64,000 nt of DNA from Muraenolepis orangiensis (Eukaryota > Chordata > Actinopteri > Gadiformes > Muraenolepididae): assembly GCA_027704905.1 (NCBI GenBank), contig CM051018.1, positions 17,355,528-17,419,527 of the forward strand, written 5' to 3'. Positions within the stretch are counted from its first letter, which is position 1, and every line of letters starts with the position of its first letter. The notes beneath the pieces are model-generated. The model worked only from the letters and a program-made list of their open reading frames with translations, had not been told where the DNA came from and ran no database searches. Positions 1-32,856 of this stretch are shown one piece after another. The position numbers and the translations under genes were made by a program.

Positions 1-21
1 GTACGGCGATGTAGCGCTCAG

Positions 22-56
22 CTTGTGGGCCACCAGTGAGTACTACTCTGACCTGC
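22..56 (+). pseudogene. Inverted partial copy of a FERM-gene exon boundary
   Basis: Bases 22-40 are identical to the reverse complement of 3581-3599 (intron end plus first bases of the 3368-3584 exon). Bases 41-56 match the reverse complement of 3547-3562 with one difference. Eighteen bases (six codons) are missing between them. The copy is on the plus strand, opposite to the gene, and carries intron sequence, so it derives from DNA rather than a transcript. It runs off or decays at the window edge. Confidence 0.6.
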
Positions 57-184
57 TTGTTTGCTTTTCAAATATTATATCATAAGTGCTATTTACACTG
101 AGGATTATGTCCTCCAGCACATTTTTTTTCACTTTTTAAAGCATTATTTGTCAAATAAAACATAAAATAAATAAATAAATAATG

Positions 185-210
185 ATAATACTGATGATAA
201 TCAGTATTAT
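185..210. repeat. Perfect inverted repeat
   Basis: ATAATACTGAT, 4-base loop, ATCAGTATTAT: 11-bp arms. A GTGAT/ATGTG pentamer run follows directly (209-230). Confidence 0.8.
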
Positions 211-255
211 GTGATGTGATGTGATGTGATGATAATACACACACTAATGTACACC

Positions 256-320
256 TTGTAAGTCGCTTTGGATAAAAGCGTCTGCCAAATGCCCTAAATG
301 TAAAAATGTAAATGTAATAT
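256..320 (+). mobile_element. Fragment of a teleost SINE/LINE-type 3' tail
   Basis: Contains GTAAGTCGCTTTGGATAAAA followed by GCGTCTGCCAAATG and ATGTAAATGTAA repeats, the widely shared 3' core and tail of fish tRNA-derived SINEs (DANA/HE1-like) as I remember them. A second copy in the opposite orientation is at 59838-59912. Confidence 0.7.
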
Positions 321-669
321 AAATACAAATATTAATAATTATTTATTTTTGTAATTCATTTTTACAAAAATAATAATAATAATAATAACAATAATATTGA
401 AAACAAAATTCTCTCTCTCATATATAATGTATATATATATTATTTGTTGTGGGCTTTTGCGCCTTCATGGACAGTACAGTGAAGACAGACAGTGGGTATA
501 CAGAAAGGATGACCCGTTTCGTAGCAAAGGACCACGGCTAGGAATCAGACCAGAGTCACCGCAAGGCATATTTGCCTAGGTGTTCAGCTCATAGCGGGCT
601 AAGCCAACAAGATGCCCCGTTTGACTTAATCTTAACAGAATGCAAAACAAAGCGTATTCAAATGCTTAC

Positions 670-6748
<6,079 letters not shown>

Positions 6749-8048
6749 CTGGGGGGGGGGGACGTAGTCTGTGAACAACGCAGGTCCCCGCCAATCAAAC
6801 TGCGACGAGATTCTTTGTTTTCTCAGGGAACGCGCCGCTTGTTTTGATTTTCTCCCCACGACTCTATTCAGGCGGTAGTTCCTCTTTCATGTTTGACCTA
6901 CGAGTCACACAGAAGAGAAAACAGATTAATCTAGGAGGAAAACATTGGGTCATTGGACATCTCTGTATGTGCTTATAAATATCAGTATCGTCCAAGATGT
7001 GTCATATCAGTGCATCCCTCCCCTCACTGGACAATCCTTTGACTAATGGGTCAAGCATCTGATGCTTAATGCAAGGGTGAGCAACTGGACAAGTGTTCAC
7101 TCAAATCTTTAATATCGTGTGGCGCTTTAATAAGCGATAATAAAAAGGAAAAATGGGAGACTTTCATTCATCCCTACTAACTTAGGTGTACTCCTGATCT
7201 CAAAAGGTTATAAAGTTAATGCAAAACATACAGAAGTTAGGGTCTGAGAGATGTAAAACTGCCACCGCTACACGACTGCACTGGATGATAGTTCAGAGGA
7301 AAATACTTTTACTAGATGATATGTATAGATGATACATAGATGATTCGTTCAATGGCAACATTTAGACAATCTAAGGTTACGATATTGACCCAGAGCCCAT
7401 ACTGGCCCAGCACCTGAATCACTTCTCAGAAACAATTAATCAGATATATACGACTGCAGCTCTTTCTATCTAAGTCTAAATCCTGCTCTGCACAACAACA
7501 TGACATGACATGGGTAATCCATCAAGGCTTCCTACATAATCCCAAATCCCAAAAAGTAACATAATAGTCAAAGTCTAAATGGTCATAATTAGTCAAAGTC
7601 TTATTTGTTTTTAACGCTGTGAATCCGTCTGGCGCATACTCATGTCAGACACACCATTACATTAACACAAGTACATAGATGGTGAACGTGAGGTGACATG
7701 TTGCGATACACACACACGCAAAATTCCCTAAATCCTCCCACCTTCAAAATCACACGTCAATCGTTCATAACCCGGCCGACATAAGTACATTTAAAGTAGG
7801 CTTAAGTAAAGCAGGCGAAAACGCTAGGGAAGCAGGAGATACTCTTCTTCGCTTGCAGGAAGAAACACTTGCTCACCAAGTTCAAGGGACATGTTCAAAC
7901 ACAGCATCACTCACACCTGCCCATCCAGGCAAACAAACCTGAAAAGCCAGTAGCCTTCAACAGCTCACCTCGTTACAAACCCAACTGTTATCGGCGTGTT
8001 TATTATAGGCCTACACCCTGATAAATACCAGTATATTCGGTAGCATGA

Positions 8049-8079
<31 letters not shown>

Positions 8080-8391
8080 AATGTAATTTTACTTCTCTGA
8101 TCAAAGTTAGTGACCCTGTGCTTATACTTTGCACCAACATTGAGGTGCTGGAAATGGAGCCAAGATACATTTGCAGCCAAGTTATTATTATAATCAAATC
8201 ATGCACCTTCAGTATGCCTAGTTATTGATTTTTTTTTGTTACATGTTCATGGGTGGGACTGGTCATAACAAGTCAACTCGGATAGGTCCGACAGCTTGCT
8301 GACAGCAAGGTATCCAACATTTGCATTGGGAATATGTTTCCCCCTCTGGCCTGAATCACTTATAAAATTGGCAGAGAGTCACATAAATCCT

Positions 8392-8442
<51 letters not shown>

Positions 8443-8900
8443 CCTAACACAATTATGATTTAAGACACCCATGTGTGAACTGAATTATAGTCGAATTATA
8501 TTATGTTATTATGTAGAATAACAATGCCCAACGCACTAGTATCACTAACATTAGTTATGTTCATGAATGTCTATGACCCTTCATGTCCATCACTGAGCCC
8601 CTAAACATCCATCTGCATCCCTCAAAACCTCCTCAAGACAGACCTTATCTCTCATGGGACATGCCGAACACAGGAGTATGTTAAAAAAAAAGTTTAGATT
8701 CTCGTTCAATCGTTTTTATTATGGGCAATAGTTTACCTTTGGGCCGAGACTCGAATATGAACGAATGAAAAGAAACAGAAAATGCACCAGAAGATGAGCT
8801 ATTTGACTTATCTTTCAATGTGTATAGGCTATGCAGGGATTTTCGCTCAACAAGTGCACATCAGTCATATCAGGGATTAGATGAACAAAGTAGTACTCAC

Positions 8901-9040
8901 CTTTAGAGTGTTTGAGTGAAAGATGTAAACTCCTAAAAACCCGTGGATGCACATTATTTTAACTGGATCCCAAAGAGTCTCTCTCCAGAGACTTGTGGAG
9001 GAGATGATTCCAAGATCGCGTCTTGATCGCGTTTTTTTTT
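8901..9040 (-). other. Possible non-coding first exon of the FERM gene
   Basis: On the minus strand a good donor (GTGAGT, plus-strand 8895-8900) follows about 100-140 bases of non-repetitive sequence, upstream of the first coding FERM exon at 6748. An ATG inside it would join out of frame to the next exon, so it fits a 5' UTR exon better than coding sequence. The upstream limit is unknown. It could be a chance donor. Confidence 0.25.
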
Positions 9041-10388
9041 TTTTTTAACCAACCTACAGTTGGGAGCGCTACAGATGGACCGTACCATTTCACTTACTTG
9101 AGGGGGGGGGTGTTCAGTTGAAGTTTTAATTTAAAGCCGTGCGTGTGTATACAATACATTTTTGGATATAGTGTTTCTTCTATTTTCAATTCGAGTTTTA
9201 ATTCGACATGGGGGGGCATCGAGCAGACTAAGTAGAGTAAGATACATTTTTAAATAAGTAAAATAAGTTGGATACATCTAACAATGGCGCATATATTCAG
9301 ATTCAGATTTGCCACGCATTCCAGTAACTCGGATTAATTAGCCTTTTGCGGGAAGCCCTGAAAGAATGGCTCTTTTTAAACATAGTCCCAGATGTATTCC
9401 CCTTATGTTTTCAACTATGTAACCTTCATCTTTGCACACAGCATGCCTACTTCAGTCTCAGTACTCAATGGATTGTTGTTGGATTGGAAACGTCGTCTGC
9501 TGGTATTAGTTTTTCAAGATATTGACCTATTTATTAGGAGGTATTTCTTGCCGCCTATTTCTTGTTGTTTAGCGCGTAAATATAGTCTACCTTGACAAAA
9601 CGTTTCTAACCCCCCCATCTCGTTTAAGTTATATATTGTGTGTATACACTGTCACGTTCTCTTTCAAACAGCCAGTGTATGTAAATTAGGCCCTTTGCTG
9701 GATTTGGACACAAATGACGTCACCGCACCCCACCGCCGTCGCCTGAACAGGACTGCGTATGGAGCTCCGTATGGTGCGTTGAGAGACGAGGGGGTGGTGG
9801 TGGTGGTGGTGGTTAAGGTTAATTTGATCCAGCTTACAAAGGGCGCCCCTTGTTTTCGTGGGACCCAGTTTTTAATCAACTGGTTGCAACAACACCCCCC
9901 CCTCCATCCTCCTCCTCCTCCATCCACCCCCCTCCCCCAGTGCAAATGTAGATGTACCTCAAATTAAAATAGGATGATTCAGTCAGTGAGTAGTTTCTAA
10001 GAAATGACTCATTGCTGGGTAATTCTTGTCTTTGCTTCTTATGAAAGGGTCCCTTCAATGGGATTTAAAACTGACGTCACAAATATCATGATCAATGACT
10101 GTAGTACATCTAATTAATTAAAGGGCTTGCCGAAGAAAACATTTGGCCAACTCGTGTATATTTACTTGACATTTAATGTTGATGGATGTCAATCTTTCCC
10201 TCCCACACTTTAAATGAAAAATAAATTCCCCAAAAAATAATCACTGGTTTTAAAGAGTCATAACAAGTTAATTTTGTATTTTTTTATCTGGTCAAGATAG
10301 ATGAATTATTAAATACAATAAATATAAAATTATATATACTACTAATATAAATATATAATTATATATTTATATTATTATTACTTATCAT

Positions 10389-10394
10389 TTTATT
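10389..10394 (-). terminator. Candidate fam135a polyadenylation signal
   Basis: AATAAA on the minus strand about 1.07 kb after the fam135a stop, in AT-rich sequence. Other AT-rich hexamers exist nearby, so this is only one candidate. Confidence 0.25.
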
Positions 10395-11460
10395 ATTATT
10401 TTTATTATGTATTTTCTTGTATCAAAGTTACCAAGTAATAACAACAATAGAGTGACATGTTAATAATATGCATATTTAATGTCAAGGGTGTTGATGATAC
10501 AAATATAAACTAATTACCAAGAAAGCAAATTTTTTTTCTCCAATACTTTCCAATTCATAACACATAAATAATACCCAAAGTATACCAACCAAATACTTTC
10601 AATTACTCGATACATTTAAATAACCAACATGTGCTTTTTTTTTTTCAATAACGATCATAAAACCCCTGTCAACAAAAGACAAACTTGATTTTTTTTTTAG
10701 GCAAAGATTACATCTCCCAACACCAGGTTGGATGAATGTGCAGAATCCAGCATCGGCAACACACGTGAAATGGTAGAACACCAACGCCACTGCCAGTTTA
10801 ACTTTTAAAAACTAGGTTACATGATGAGTTAGTTGATATAAAAAAAAAGTAAAATTTTTACAAATGACCATTCTCAGTACAAAATCTTGTAAAATGCAGT
10901 TGTGGTGCAGATGAACGCAGACGAGCGTCGTTCAAATTGGTGGAAAAATACATTAATTAAACATGAAAGATGTGCAGATTTCTACTTGGAACTCCTTACC
11001 AAAAACATCCATTTCATGTGTAGCAGCTATATTTCCAGTTCAGCACCTAAATTAAAAAAAAAATTATGTAATGGAGGAAAAAGTCTACAAAAGAATACAT
11101 AAATAACACTTAAAACATAACATGTGATGTTTGTGACCAACTCCCACCCCCCCCAAAATCTTGAAAAACTGGCAGTAAAAAAAAAGAAGAAAATACAAAG
11201 AGACAAACTCCATATTTACCGATTAAAACAAAAAGACAAAATAAACATACATCAATAAAAAGTAATTTTCAACATTACAAGTGAGAACAGCTGATTTTGA
11301 TCTTAGTGTCTTCCAAAGGGAAGTATATGCATATAAAAAAGAAAGAACACAGACGTTGACCAGAATCAAGTAGAGTTATTAACTCAAAGTTACAGTTTGT
11401 TTTGTTCCCCCTGCCTCCCTCCTCGTCAGACATGGGATCCCAACCCCCCCCCCACCCCCC

Positions 11461-24196
<12,736 letters not shown>

Positions 24197-25469
24197 CTGT
24201 AGGCCTGTCAGGGGAAAGTCTCGGTGAACAGACAGGCAATGAAAATGTTTCAATGCATGCTTTTCAGTGACCTCAGAGAATAGAGTATGTTTGCACACGA
24301 CTTGCAGTGTTGAACAAACCTACTGTACTGCTCTTATTAAGCATTATTACATAACTGGCATAAATGAATACACACCAATTCAAAATAATTGGTAACTACA
24401 TGTACAGGTTATCTTCAATCTCCTGATTAACATCGAGTCTCATTTACACTTGGATTATTTATGTACTGGTGTGTATGTGCGTGTATATATATATATAATA
24501 AAAAAATCATAATATATGCATTACGGGAGTATTTTTCCAAAGCGAAGTTGTCCTTGACTACATTGTGGCTAGGCAAACAAGCAAATTGAAGTACACACAC
24601 AGACACACACACAGTCATGCCCCGACTCAACCCACAGCAGCCTCTGACAGCATACCTTTTATGACGAGGAGAAGACCGTCTACAGGCATACGTATAACGA
24701 GAATAACTTCAGCGGGGCGTAATAATCGTCGTATAGACCATATTGGAGCACTGTAGTAGTGTAGTATGATGACGAATACACTGTACGTACGCCGAGACTG
24801 CTGAATAAATAACGGATGAAATGTATAGCCTCACCCGGGCAACCCGGAAAAAGTTCGCCTATTTATATGTGCTATGGGTAGAAAGGCTATGAATGAAGTA
24901 GACTAAAATAAGTTTCAACACCAATTGAGAAACATGTGTAGGGAGTGTTGTTTTAGTACAACCCTTTTGAAGCATCCGTTTTCCACGAAATACACATTTG
25001 TTTTAGCCCATTGACAGCAGACAGTGAATGAAGTCTAATGAAGTTCCCAGGTCCTGCCAGGGAGCAACTCAAACAACAAACACTACCAGGCTGATCAGTC
25101 ACACCCAGTATTAGTACTTTCGGTTGACGAACGATTATTGCTCTCTGAATCAGGTAAACGATGTTGTTGAAACACTACTTCATGGTTTCTACAGCATGAT
25201 ATGTCGGTTTTCGGTTGACCGGTGGCATACGTGTATGTAGGGGGAGGTAAGTGTAGTCAGTCGGGAATGTCGGGTGACAAATCTGGGCTCGGGTCAGGCC
25301 GTGGAGGTACGGACATTAGCATACAATACACAATCCGACCACCAATGGCCCAATTACGGTATGACGACCGGTCCCATACTGGCTGGCTGGCTGACAACCG
25401 GCAATTGGCAAATGAACCACACGTATAGACAAAAACGCTACCCAGAGAAGTCATCGAAACGCTACTCAC

Positions 25470-25700
25470 CATTGCGTCGGTAAGTCACTTGGCTGAGCAA
25501 CATTAGCTGGCTAACCAACGTTAGCTCCTGCTAACAGTCCTCCTCCTCCTGTCGTCCGTTGCACTCCGAGGCATCCAACGCTATGCGGGCAATTTTACGC
25601 AATCGTTTTCCTATGTGTTGTACTTCTTAATATGCTGACCGGACATTTCTCTGTTGTTGTCTTGTTTGATAGCAGCCCGGCAGAGAGCTAACTACTGTTA
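25470..25700 (-). promoter_or_regulatory. fam135a: Likely fam135a 5' UTR exon and promoter-proximal region
   Basis: A strong minus-strand donor (GTGAGT, plus 25464-25469) ends a stretch that is richer in CpG than its surroundings (roughly 25470-25760). The exact transcription start cannot be read. No in-frame start precedes the donor, so the exon is taken as non-coding and spliced to 24196. It faces the col9a1 promoter about 3 kb away in head-to-head arrangement. Confidence 0.4.
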
Positions 25701-26124
25701 CAGGCTGAGTGAGCTGCGGCGTTACTCCGTGGTTACCCCGTCGCTCACTCACTGAGCACTGGGGGACGTTTTACTGCGCAGTTGCAGCGCATCTCCACTA
25801 CATGCATGTGCACCAACACAACATAATGCACGTCACTTTCTATGTTTTGTAGAAGTGGATAACCCCATCACAGCTGCTGAAACAATATTACACAAATATA
25901 ATGATTACAGTTTTTACCCATTGCTTTCACATTTAAAGTGAATGCTTAGACAAAAGCATCAACACCTTAACCTGTTGTAACCATTCCAAAGAAACATAAA
26001 CCAAGGCACCAACAGTACAACCACATTTTCGGCTTTGCACTTTGCACTGCAAAACACTACTCTGAGCCACTTATTCAAAAAGGAAATCTCTTGCAATCAT
26101 TGGGAAACCACTTCTATTCAAATG

Positions 26125-26600
<476 letters not shown>

Positions 26601-27424
26601 AACACACACACATACACACACTCGAACACACACAAAATAACCTCATACACTAATCTAATTGAACACCAATCAGTCTGAGCATCAGCACTACAAATAGGCC
26701 CAGACGGGATCTCTAAACCACCAACCAAGCCATCTCTACAATATACTGCTACAGTAAAATAAATCCTCAAACATTTGTCTGTTGCTTCTTTTTTTTGCCC
26801 TGAATGGAAATCGAACACTAGTCCAAGCCATGTTTTTGGTGTGCATTGTCGTCCTCGTTGCTTGTGTTTTTTTGTTGTTGCAAAAACTTGAATCGCAAAA
26901 ATAAAGCTATATATTGAAATGGTGCATGTGTGTATCAAGTTGTTGTTGTGCATGTGTGTATCAATAATGGTTTTGATTGCAGTTTAATTTTGACATAGAA
27001 GTGAGACACTTAGCTTCAAGTGGTGTGTCATGTGGCTTGTTTGTAGAGTTTAAGCAATGGGTAAACAAATTAACATCAGATATATTATTTAGAAGATTCT
27101 CCCCCCCACCCAGCCTGTTAATTCATAGTTATGTTAATACCACAGGTTGGGGAGGTTTGATGAAGTCAAGCCTTAATTTCTAGACCTGCACAAAATACAT
27201 GACACGCAATGACCTTGAAGTTCTTAGCACCTGCACTGGTATCAGATTGTTGAATCATTTAGTTGTAGTTGTATTTTTGTGTAATATTTGTGTATTGTTG
27301 TATTGTGCCTCCTCAATAAGCATATTATGCAGTCATGTGGGATAGGCAATGTCATGTGACCTTGCTTTTAATATGTATCCTCCACTGAGTTCACAATGCT
27401 CAGCCCCACTCGGAGCCATATAAT

Positions 27425-27560
27425 TATTGTTTATAGATGGCAGGATAATAGTTTGGCTCCCAGCCAAAAGGTTCTGGGTTTAAAACCCCAAAGTCAACTG
27501 TCTACCTACAATTATCTAAGCCTGGACCCTGAATTAGTATAAGCAGAAGTATAAAGCACA
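27425..27560 (+). mobile_element. Degenerate tRNA-derived SINE-like fragment
   Basis: Contains GTTCTGGGTTTAAAACCCC, resembling a Pol III B-box region, preceded by a tRNA-like context. Too decayed to classify. Confidence 0.3.
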
Positions 27561-28467
27561 ATTAGGGCTTGATACATAATCTCTTTGGCATTTGTTTGAG
27601 CATCATTAGCCAATATAATTAGTCTCAGGATATCAACAAAGGTCATTTTTGATGACGCACGTTAATTTATTCAAAAATTCAAGGACCATCCATTTTCACA
27701 ATGACTAGAGACTCAGTGGAGATGCCTTGCTGCCTCCCTCCAGAATCCTTATCCACATCAGTGGCGATACTCACTAGGTACTGTATGAAATTCCAGCTTT
27801 AGCCTAAGCCACACTCACTGGACAAGTGGTGAGAGATAAGACCATGGAACTAAAAACCCTTACCTTCACACAGTTGGGATTCTGTTTGATGCCACACAAC
27901 CTTTCTCGCTCAACAATATTTACCCCTCATTGGTATATATTGTAGTCCATTTATTGCTATTTTCCATATGCCCATTTTTATTTTTTCCTTTATCTCGTTC
28001 TCTCTTTCTTTTCATAACGTGCACTTGATGTCTCTCAAACAATAAAACTCAAAACAAAAAGTATTGTTATTCATTTCTATTGCTTCTGTTACACCTCCCA
28101 CTTATATAAGCTAAACTATTCAATAAAAACCTGCAGCCACCCACACGTTTGTGTTGAATGTATTAATGTCTCTCACAATCTCCATGTTTATCAAATATCC
28201 AGAAAGATACTCTAAATTCACTCAGTTTGTACTCTCGATCGCCAAGAATGTTGGTTGAAATCAGGCATAGCAGTCAATGCCACAAGGATTATCTTTTGTG
28301 TTGACTTAAATGATCATTTTATGATGAATTACACACGCTTCATACACATGAATGTAATGTCACTTATTCTGAGATTAACGGGCATGCAGGAATTAGCCAA
28401 AGGCTGGTGGAAGGAGAGCTCCTGAGGAATGTAAAGTTGACACACAAAACTGTTGACTCACCCCCCA

Positions 28468-28498
28468 CCAATTGGTGGACAACAGTCCAAGCTATAAA
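28468..28498 (+). promoter_or_regulatory. col9a1 long-form promoter: CCAAT and TATA elements
   Basis: CCAAT at 28468-28472 (inside the palindrome CCACCAATTGGTGG) and TATAAA at 28493-28498 lie about 220 bases before the col9a1 start codon. Transcription would be expected near 28525, which would place the following (GA)n tract in the 5' UTR. The spacing fits a classic promoter; the transcription start itself is inferred. Confidence 0.5.
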
Positions 28499-28574
28499 GG
28501 GACCAAGCCCCCTCAAGTTTGACAGAAGTGTTGAAGGAGCTGCTACTACAAACCACAGGTCTTGCACCCAGTGG

Positions 28575-28685
<111 letters not shown>

Positions 28686-28711
28686 GGATCTATTGTCCAT
28701 CGAGCGATGAA

Positions 28712-31700
28712 ATGCATGGATTCAAAAGGTAACCCCAATATGTGTGTGTGTATGTGCCGTCTGTAGATATACCTTGATGGAGTTAATCACTGCCCTTGCA
28801 CACCACAAACTGGAATTGGACCTGTTAACTGGCTTGCATCATGTGACTGTTTTTTTATTTATTTATTTTTCCTGCAGGAAAATCCTCTTCTACTTGTTCT
28901 GCTGCTCTGTGGTCCCACTATGTGTCTGTACGGGACTCCATTCTCAGAGTAAGTCGTTGATAGTGTTGGTTAGCTGAATGTGGCTGCAGGGGTTAATCCT
29001 CACCAAATGAATACATGCATCTCTGGGCTAATATGCTTTTGTTTTGAGCGCTTATGTATATGTGCACTGGGGTTTATTTGTTGTTGTTGAAAGTAAACTC
29101 CAAACATGTATTTGTATTCTTGCTTTACTTGTGTTCTTAGTATTTTAGTTTTGTGTTAAGGTCTTACACAACATTGCAGCTCAGAATCTGCAGGCCCCAC
29201 ACACCTTCATATACAGTTTTATTGCATTTTTGAAAGGTTTTATATATAAAATGTATTCATTTCTATATGTATTTAATGCGTGCCTAATGAAGGGGCTCAT
29301 TTTTGGCAATAGGCCAACGACGAATAGCCAACCTTTTAAAGAGGAATTGTCTCCCACGGAAACGGATGTAGGCGAAACTAGAACCGATACGTTAAACGGG
29401 AAACCATAAACCATTAAAGAAGACCTAATATTTATTCAAGGGAGTCTCTCGCAGCTTTTTAAACATTGGAAGTTTACCAGTCACACCGTCAGGCGCTGTA
29501 CACAAAGCCCCCCCCTCCCCTCGCCGCCCCCGCCCTCCTCGCACATAGCCTGGCTGGCTTGCACTGATTTGAGGAACCGTTCTACCCCTGGGTTATGTAA
29601 CACATGGACTATAAATAATGTACCGCTCTATAGGCCTTTTGTGTCTGATGTGATGTGTAGGCCTACTGAATGTTTAACTTCTGAAAATGTATGAAACACA
29701 TCAAACGCACCCCCCCCCCCGCAGCCCTTGAAATATGTAGAAGCCTGATCATCTCTTCTTTTCATGTTGCAGCGGTGACATTCCCATCCGAAGTTGGTGT
29801 TCAACTCCAACGATCGGTGTGCCCCCTGACCAACGTTGGAGACGACCGTTTCCCAGGTGGGTTCACTTGAAAAAAACAACCACACCACTAGTGTAGATCC
29901 CCGGGCGCTGTATAAATAGTTGCCCACTGCTCCTAATACTAGGATGGGTTAAATGCAGAAAACACATTTCACTGTATGTTTGTACATGTGGCCAATGAAT
30001 TTGGAGTGTTTTGTTTGGGTTCTTACCACATGTGGTCCTCTTCTCAGGGTTTTACATCATGTCTCAGTTCCAAATTGCTGAACTGGCGAGACGAGGAACT
30101 GTGAGCAGTGTTGTGGGCTCAGCCCCGGGTCACGTCGCGTATAAAATAGGACCTGCATTCAACTTCAGGATCAATACAAGGTAACACAGAATATATATAT
30201 ATATATATCCATTGAAGCCCTTGAAGCGATGGATATAAAGGTAGACACTGACACCTAGTGGTCAATAGGAGGACGTGCCGATTGTTTACACTCTCCATGG
30301 TCCTGAAAGTGAAACTAAGGCTACCAACGGAAAATAGTGTATTATATAATAATGTAATTTACAAATAATGTATTATAGTATGTTATAAGTAGTATCATCA
30401 CATCATCACATCATTTTATATTATTAGTTAAATATTATTACATACAATGGATATAATATATATGTATGTATCCAATATACATTTCAATATAATGTAGGCT
30501 ATATTATAGTGTGATTTAATTGTATATCTCGTACATACTCTATAAGTAATCTTATACCTGTTTTTATACCTAGTAGACTGTCTTTTAGCAACTGTAAACT
30601 ATAAATGATATATTACCATGCACTTTACTGCAACAATTGCACTCTGGTTAGATGGCAAACTATTTTCGCTGTACACTGACAATAAATTTGAATCTAATTA
30701 TAGTGTGATTGTAATTGTATCCTCTTATATCCACTGTTCTCTGTTTGTTTCAGATCAGCATATCCCTTAGGACTACCAGAGGAGTTCTCGTTTGTAGCAG
30801 TGCTGCGAATGAGTGGCAGCACTATTTACAAGAAATGGAATATTTGGCAAATGCAAGACGTGAACGGACGTGAACAAATGGCGATCGGCCTCGACGGAGA
30901 ATCCCGGTCCCTCGAATTCTCCTTCATAACACGTGGCCATGAAAACCAAAGAAAGACAGTGGTGTTCAGTTCTCTGTCTTTTCTTTTCAACGATCAATGG
31001 CACGAAGTACTCCTGAGGGTCAACCAACAGTCTGTCAGTCTGTTTGGGGATTGTGTTTTGATTGATACTCAAGACATACCACTTCGAGAGAAAGTCAGCC
31101 TGGATGGCTTCACGTTGATAGGAAAACTAAAGGAGAATCCGGTGCTGGCCGTTCCGGTAAGTCTGTTTCACTTGCTGAATATATATAGGCCTACTTTAAA
31201 GGTATAGGCCCATACAGGCTATGGAGATAATGTCCTTATAGCGATGCCTTCTTGATGCACCTATAGTTTAGAGAACCGAGCAAAGTGAGAATTTATGAAA
31301 GCCCTACTGTGGCCTCGACCCTTGTTTGAAGTCAATTCAAAACCAAACCAAAACCATCGATTTAACCACCAAGTTCGTTGTAACTATCCAAATAAATAAA
31401 TAAATAATACCCTATTGCAATAACTAACCTACACCAATGTGAAGATAATATGTGTTCACATATGCAACGCTTTACTTAAATGTACTTAAAGTATGTTGCC
31501 TATAGACCTCTAGGCGTTATATATTGTTATAAACATTCTCAAACATATAAATGGTTAAAAAAAGTTGTAATTGGTTAAAAAATAAAAAATAAAATATTTT
31601 TAATAAAACAAAATTAGGTCTAGACGTTACAAGATAATTACTTTCTAAAAACTCACATTAGGACTACTTTTATGAATATACACTACAGGTTTGGACCTTC

Positions 31701-32856
31701 ACCCTTACTTACTTTGTGTTTGCCCTCTAGTTTGAACTACAGTCGATGCTGATTCACTGCGATTTGACGCGACCCCGCGGAGGAGTCTGCAAGGACCTGG
31801 CAGGCACAACATCGGTAGGCCCCGAAGAAGGCTCCCCTATAGCCTCACTTTATTCGTTTGATCGCACATTTTAATCAGTTGATATTGCTTACGACATCTT
31901 AAGCAATAACTAGAAGCTATTCGAAGTCTGTCTATGGAGACCTCGGCCTAATTTAAAACGTCCCGCCCCGCGGTCTCTTTGGTGACTCCCCCCCCATTGA
32001 CCATATATGGAATCCCTCCAATCACTCTCGATAACCAAAGACATCTCATGAATATTCAATAAGCTGCCGATGGCCCCGGTACCTCGGACGGCCAGGTCGT
32101 TTAAGCGGACTCAGTTGAGTTGTTTCCAGTACCGGGGGCTTCGTCTAGCCAGCGAAACGCGGAGAAAGGAACTAGAAAAAGGGACTAAAGTTGACCTGTT
32201 CAGCTAACGCAGAGAGGAGACCATGGTTTGGGCCCTGGGTATTCGGGGGCCACTTGTGGTGCTCGCGTTGCATATAGTCCTCCTTTGCTCCGCTCAAGTA
32301 AGTGTACATTTTTTGGTTTTATCTGTGTGCGTTTCTCCCTCTCTTTGTGTAGATTGAAGAGACGGTGTTGGAGGTGAGTGTTAACTAACGATCGGAATGA
32401 AGATGCTGGCACAACTGAATGATTTCCACAGTGACTTCATCCCCTGGAAGTTTGTCGAGCGTGTCGCTTATGCATTATAGAGGAGGAACGCCATGGATGC
32501 ATGGCTCCAGAAAATGACGTTCGAGAAAATCCCATTAGAGGCAGACTTTTGCTTCCTGTAATGCAATCTAGTGCTTTTGATGTCATGAAATCAGCCCCTC
32601 GCGTCCCCTTTTACTGCTTAAGGAAAAAGCTTAAACACACGCTCCAGTAGCTGCAGTTAGAACCAGAAGCCAGCGCACCTGTTACGGTCTCTCTTTTTTG
32701 TTGCGTGACTTTTCCTTACAGAGGCAATGTCAATGCAAGAACACAAATCATGATACTGTGAAATGATGTGAACTGTGTGATTCTTTGAAACTATAGTTGA
32801 AACTAACATTGAGGGTGACATTTTTTAATGTCCATTTTTAGAGGGAAAGAGCCGTG
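28712..32856 (+). CDS. col9a1: col9a1 signal peptide and NC4 domain exons
   Basis: Exons 1-6 and the first codons of exon 7. The leader MHGFKRKILFYLFCCSVVPL is split by the first intron. NC4 follows, with VCPL, FYIMSQFQIAEL, WNIWQMQD, FNDQWHEVLLRV, DGFTLIGKL and LQSMLIHCDLTRP. This is the thrombospondin-N/laminin-G-like globule of collagen IX, with conserved Cys in CPL, GDCVLI, IHCDL and GVCKDL expected to form disulfides. The 403-base exon at 30754 carries most of the fold. NC4 is the basic, heparin/COMP-binding knob present only in the long form. Confidence 0.9.

Larger units (their letters stand above)
6749..11460. other. Intron/intergenic stretch between FERM gene and fam135a 3' end
   Basis: Apart from the possible 5' UTR exon near 8901, I see no supported exon. 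The stretch is AT-rich with a GT repeat at about 8053-8078, a GT-then-TA repeat at about 8391-8440, a GGT run at about 9793-9812 and a C-rich, CTC-rich patch at 9893-9939. The last kilobase (about 10390-11460) is probably fam135a 3' UTR. Confidence 0.5.

Noticed and set aside
1..50. Minus-strand reading TGGPQAERYIAV as the next FERM F3 exon
   Set aside because: It loosely resembles the expected TG-P-x3-R motif, but there is no pyrimidine tract before it. The strong nucleotide match of the same bases to the inverted copy of another exon explains it better.
397..579. 60-residue plus-strand frame ending RLGIRPESPQGIFA
   Set aside because: No family recognised, no splice structure, and it lies in repeat-rich sequence next to an AT-rich tract.
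9638..9967. Possible gene in a 109-residue frame
   Set aside because: Low-complexity GGT and CTC runs create the open frame; no splice sites or homology.
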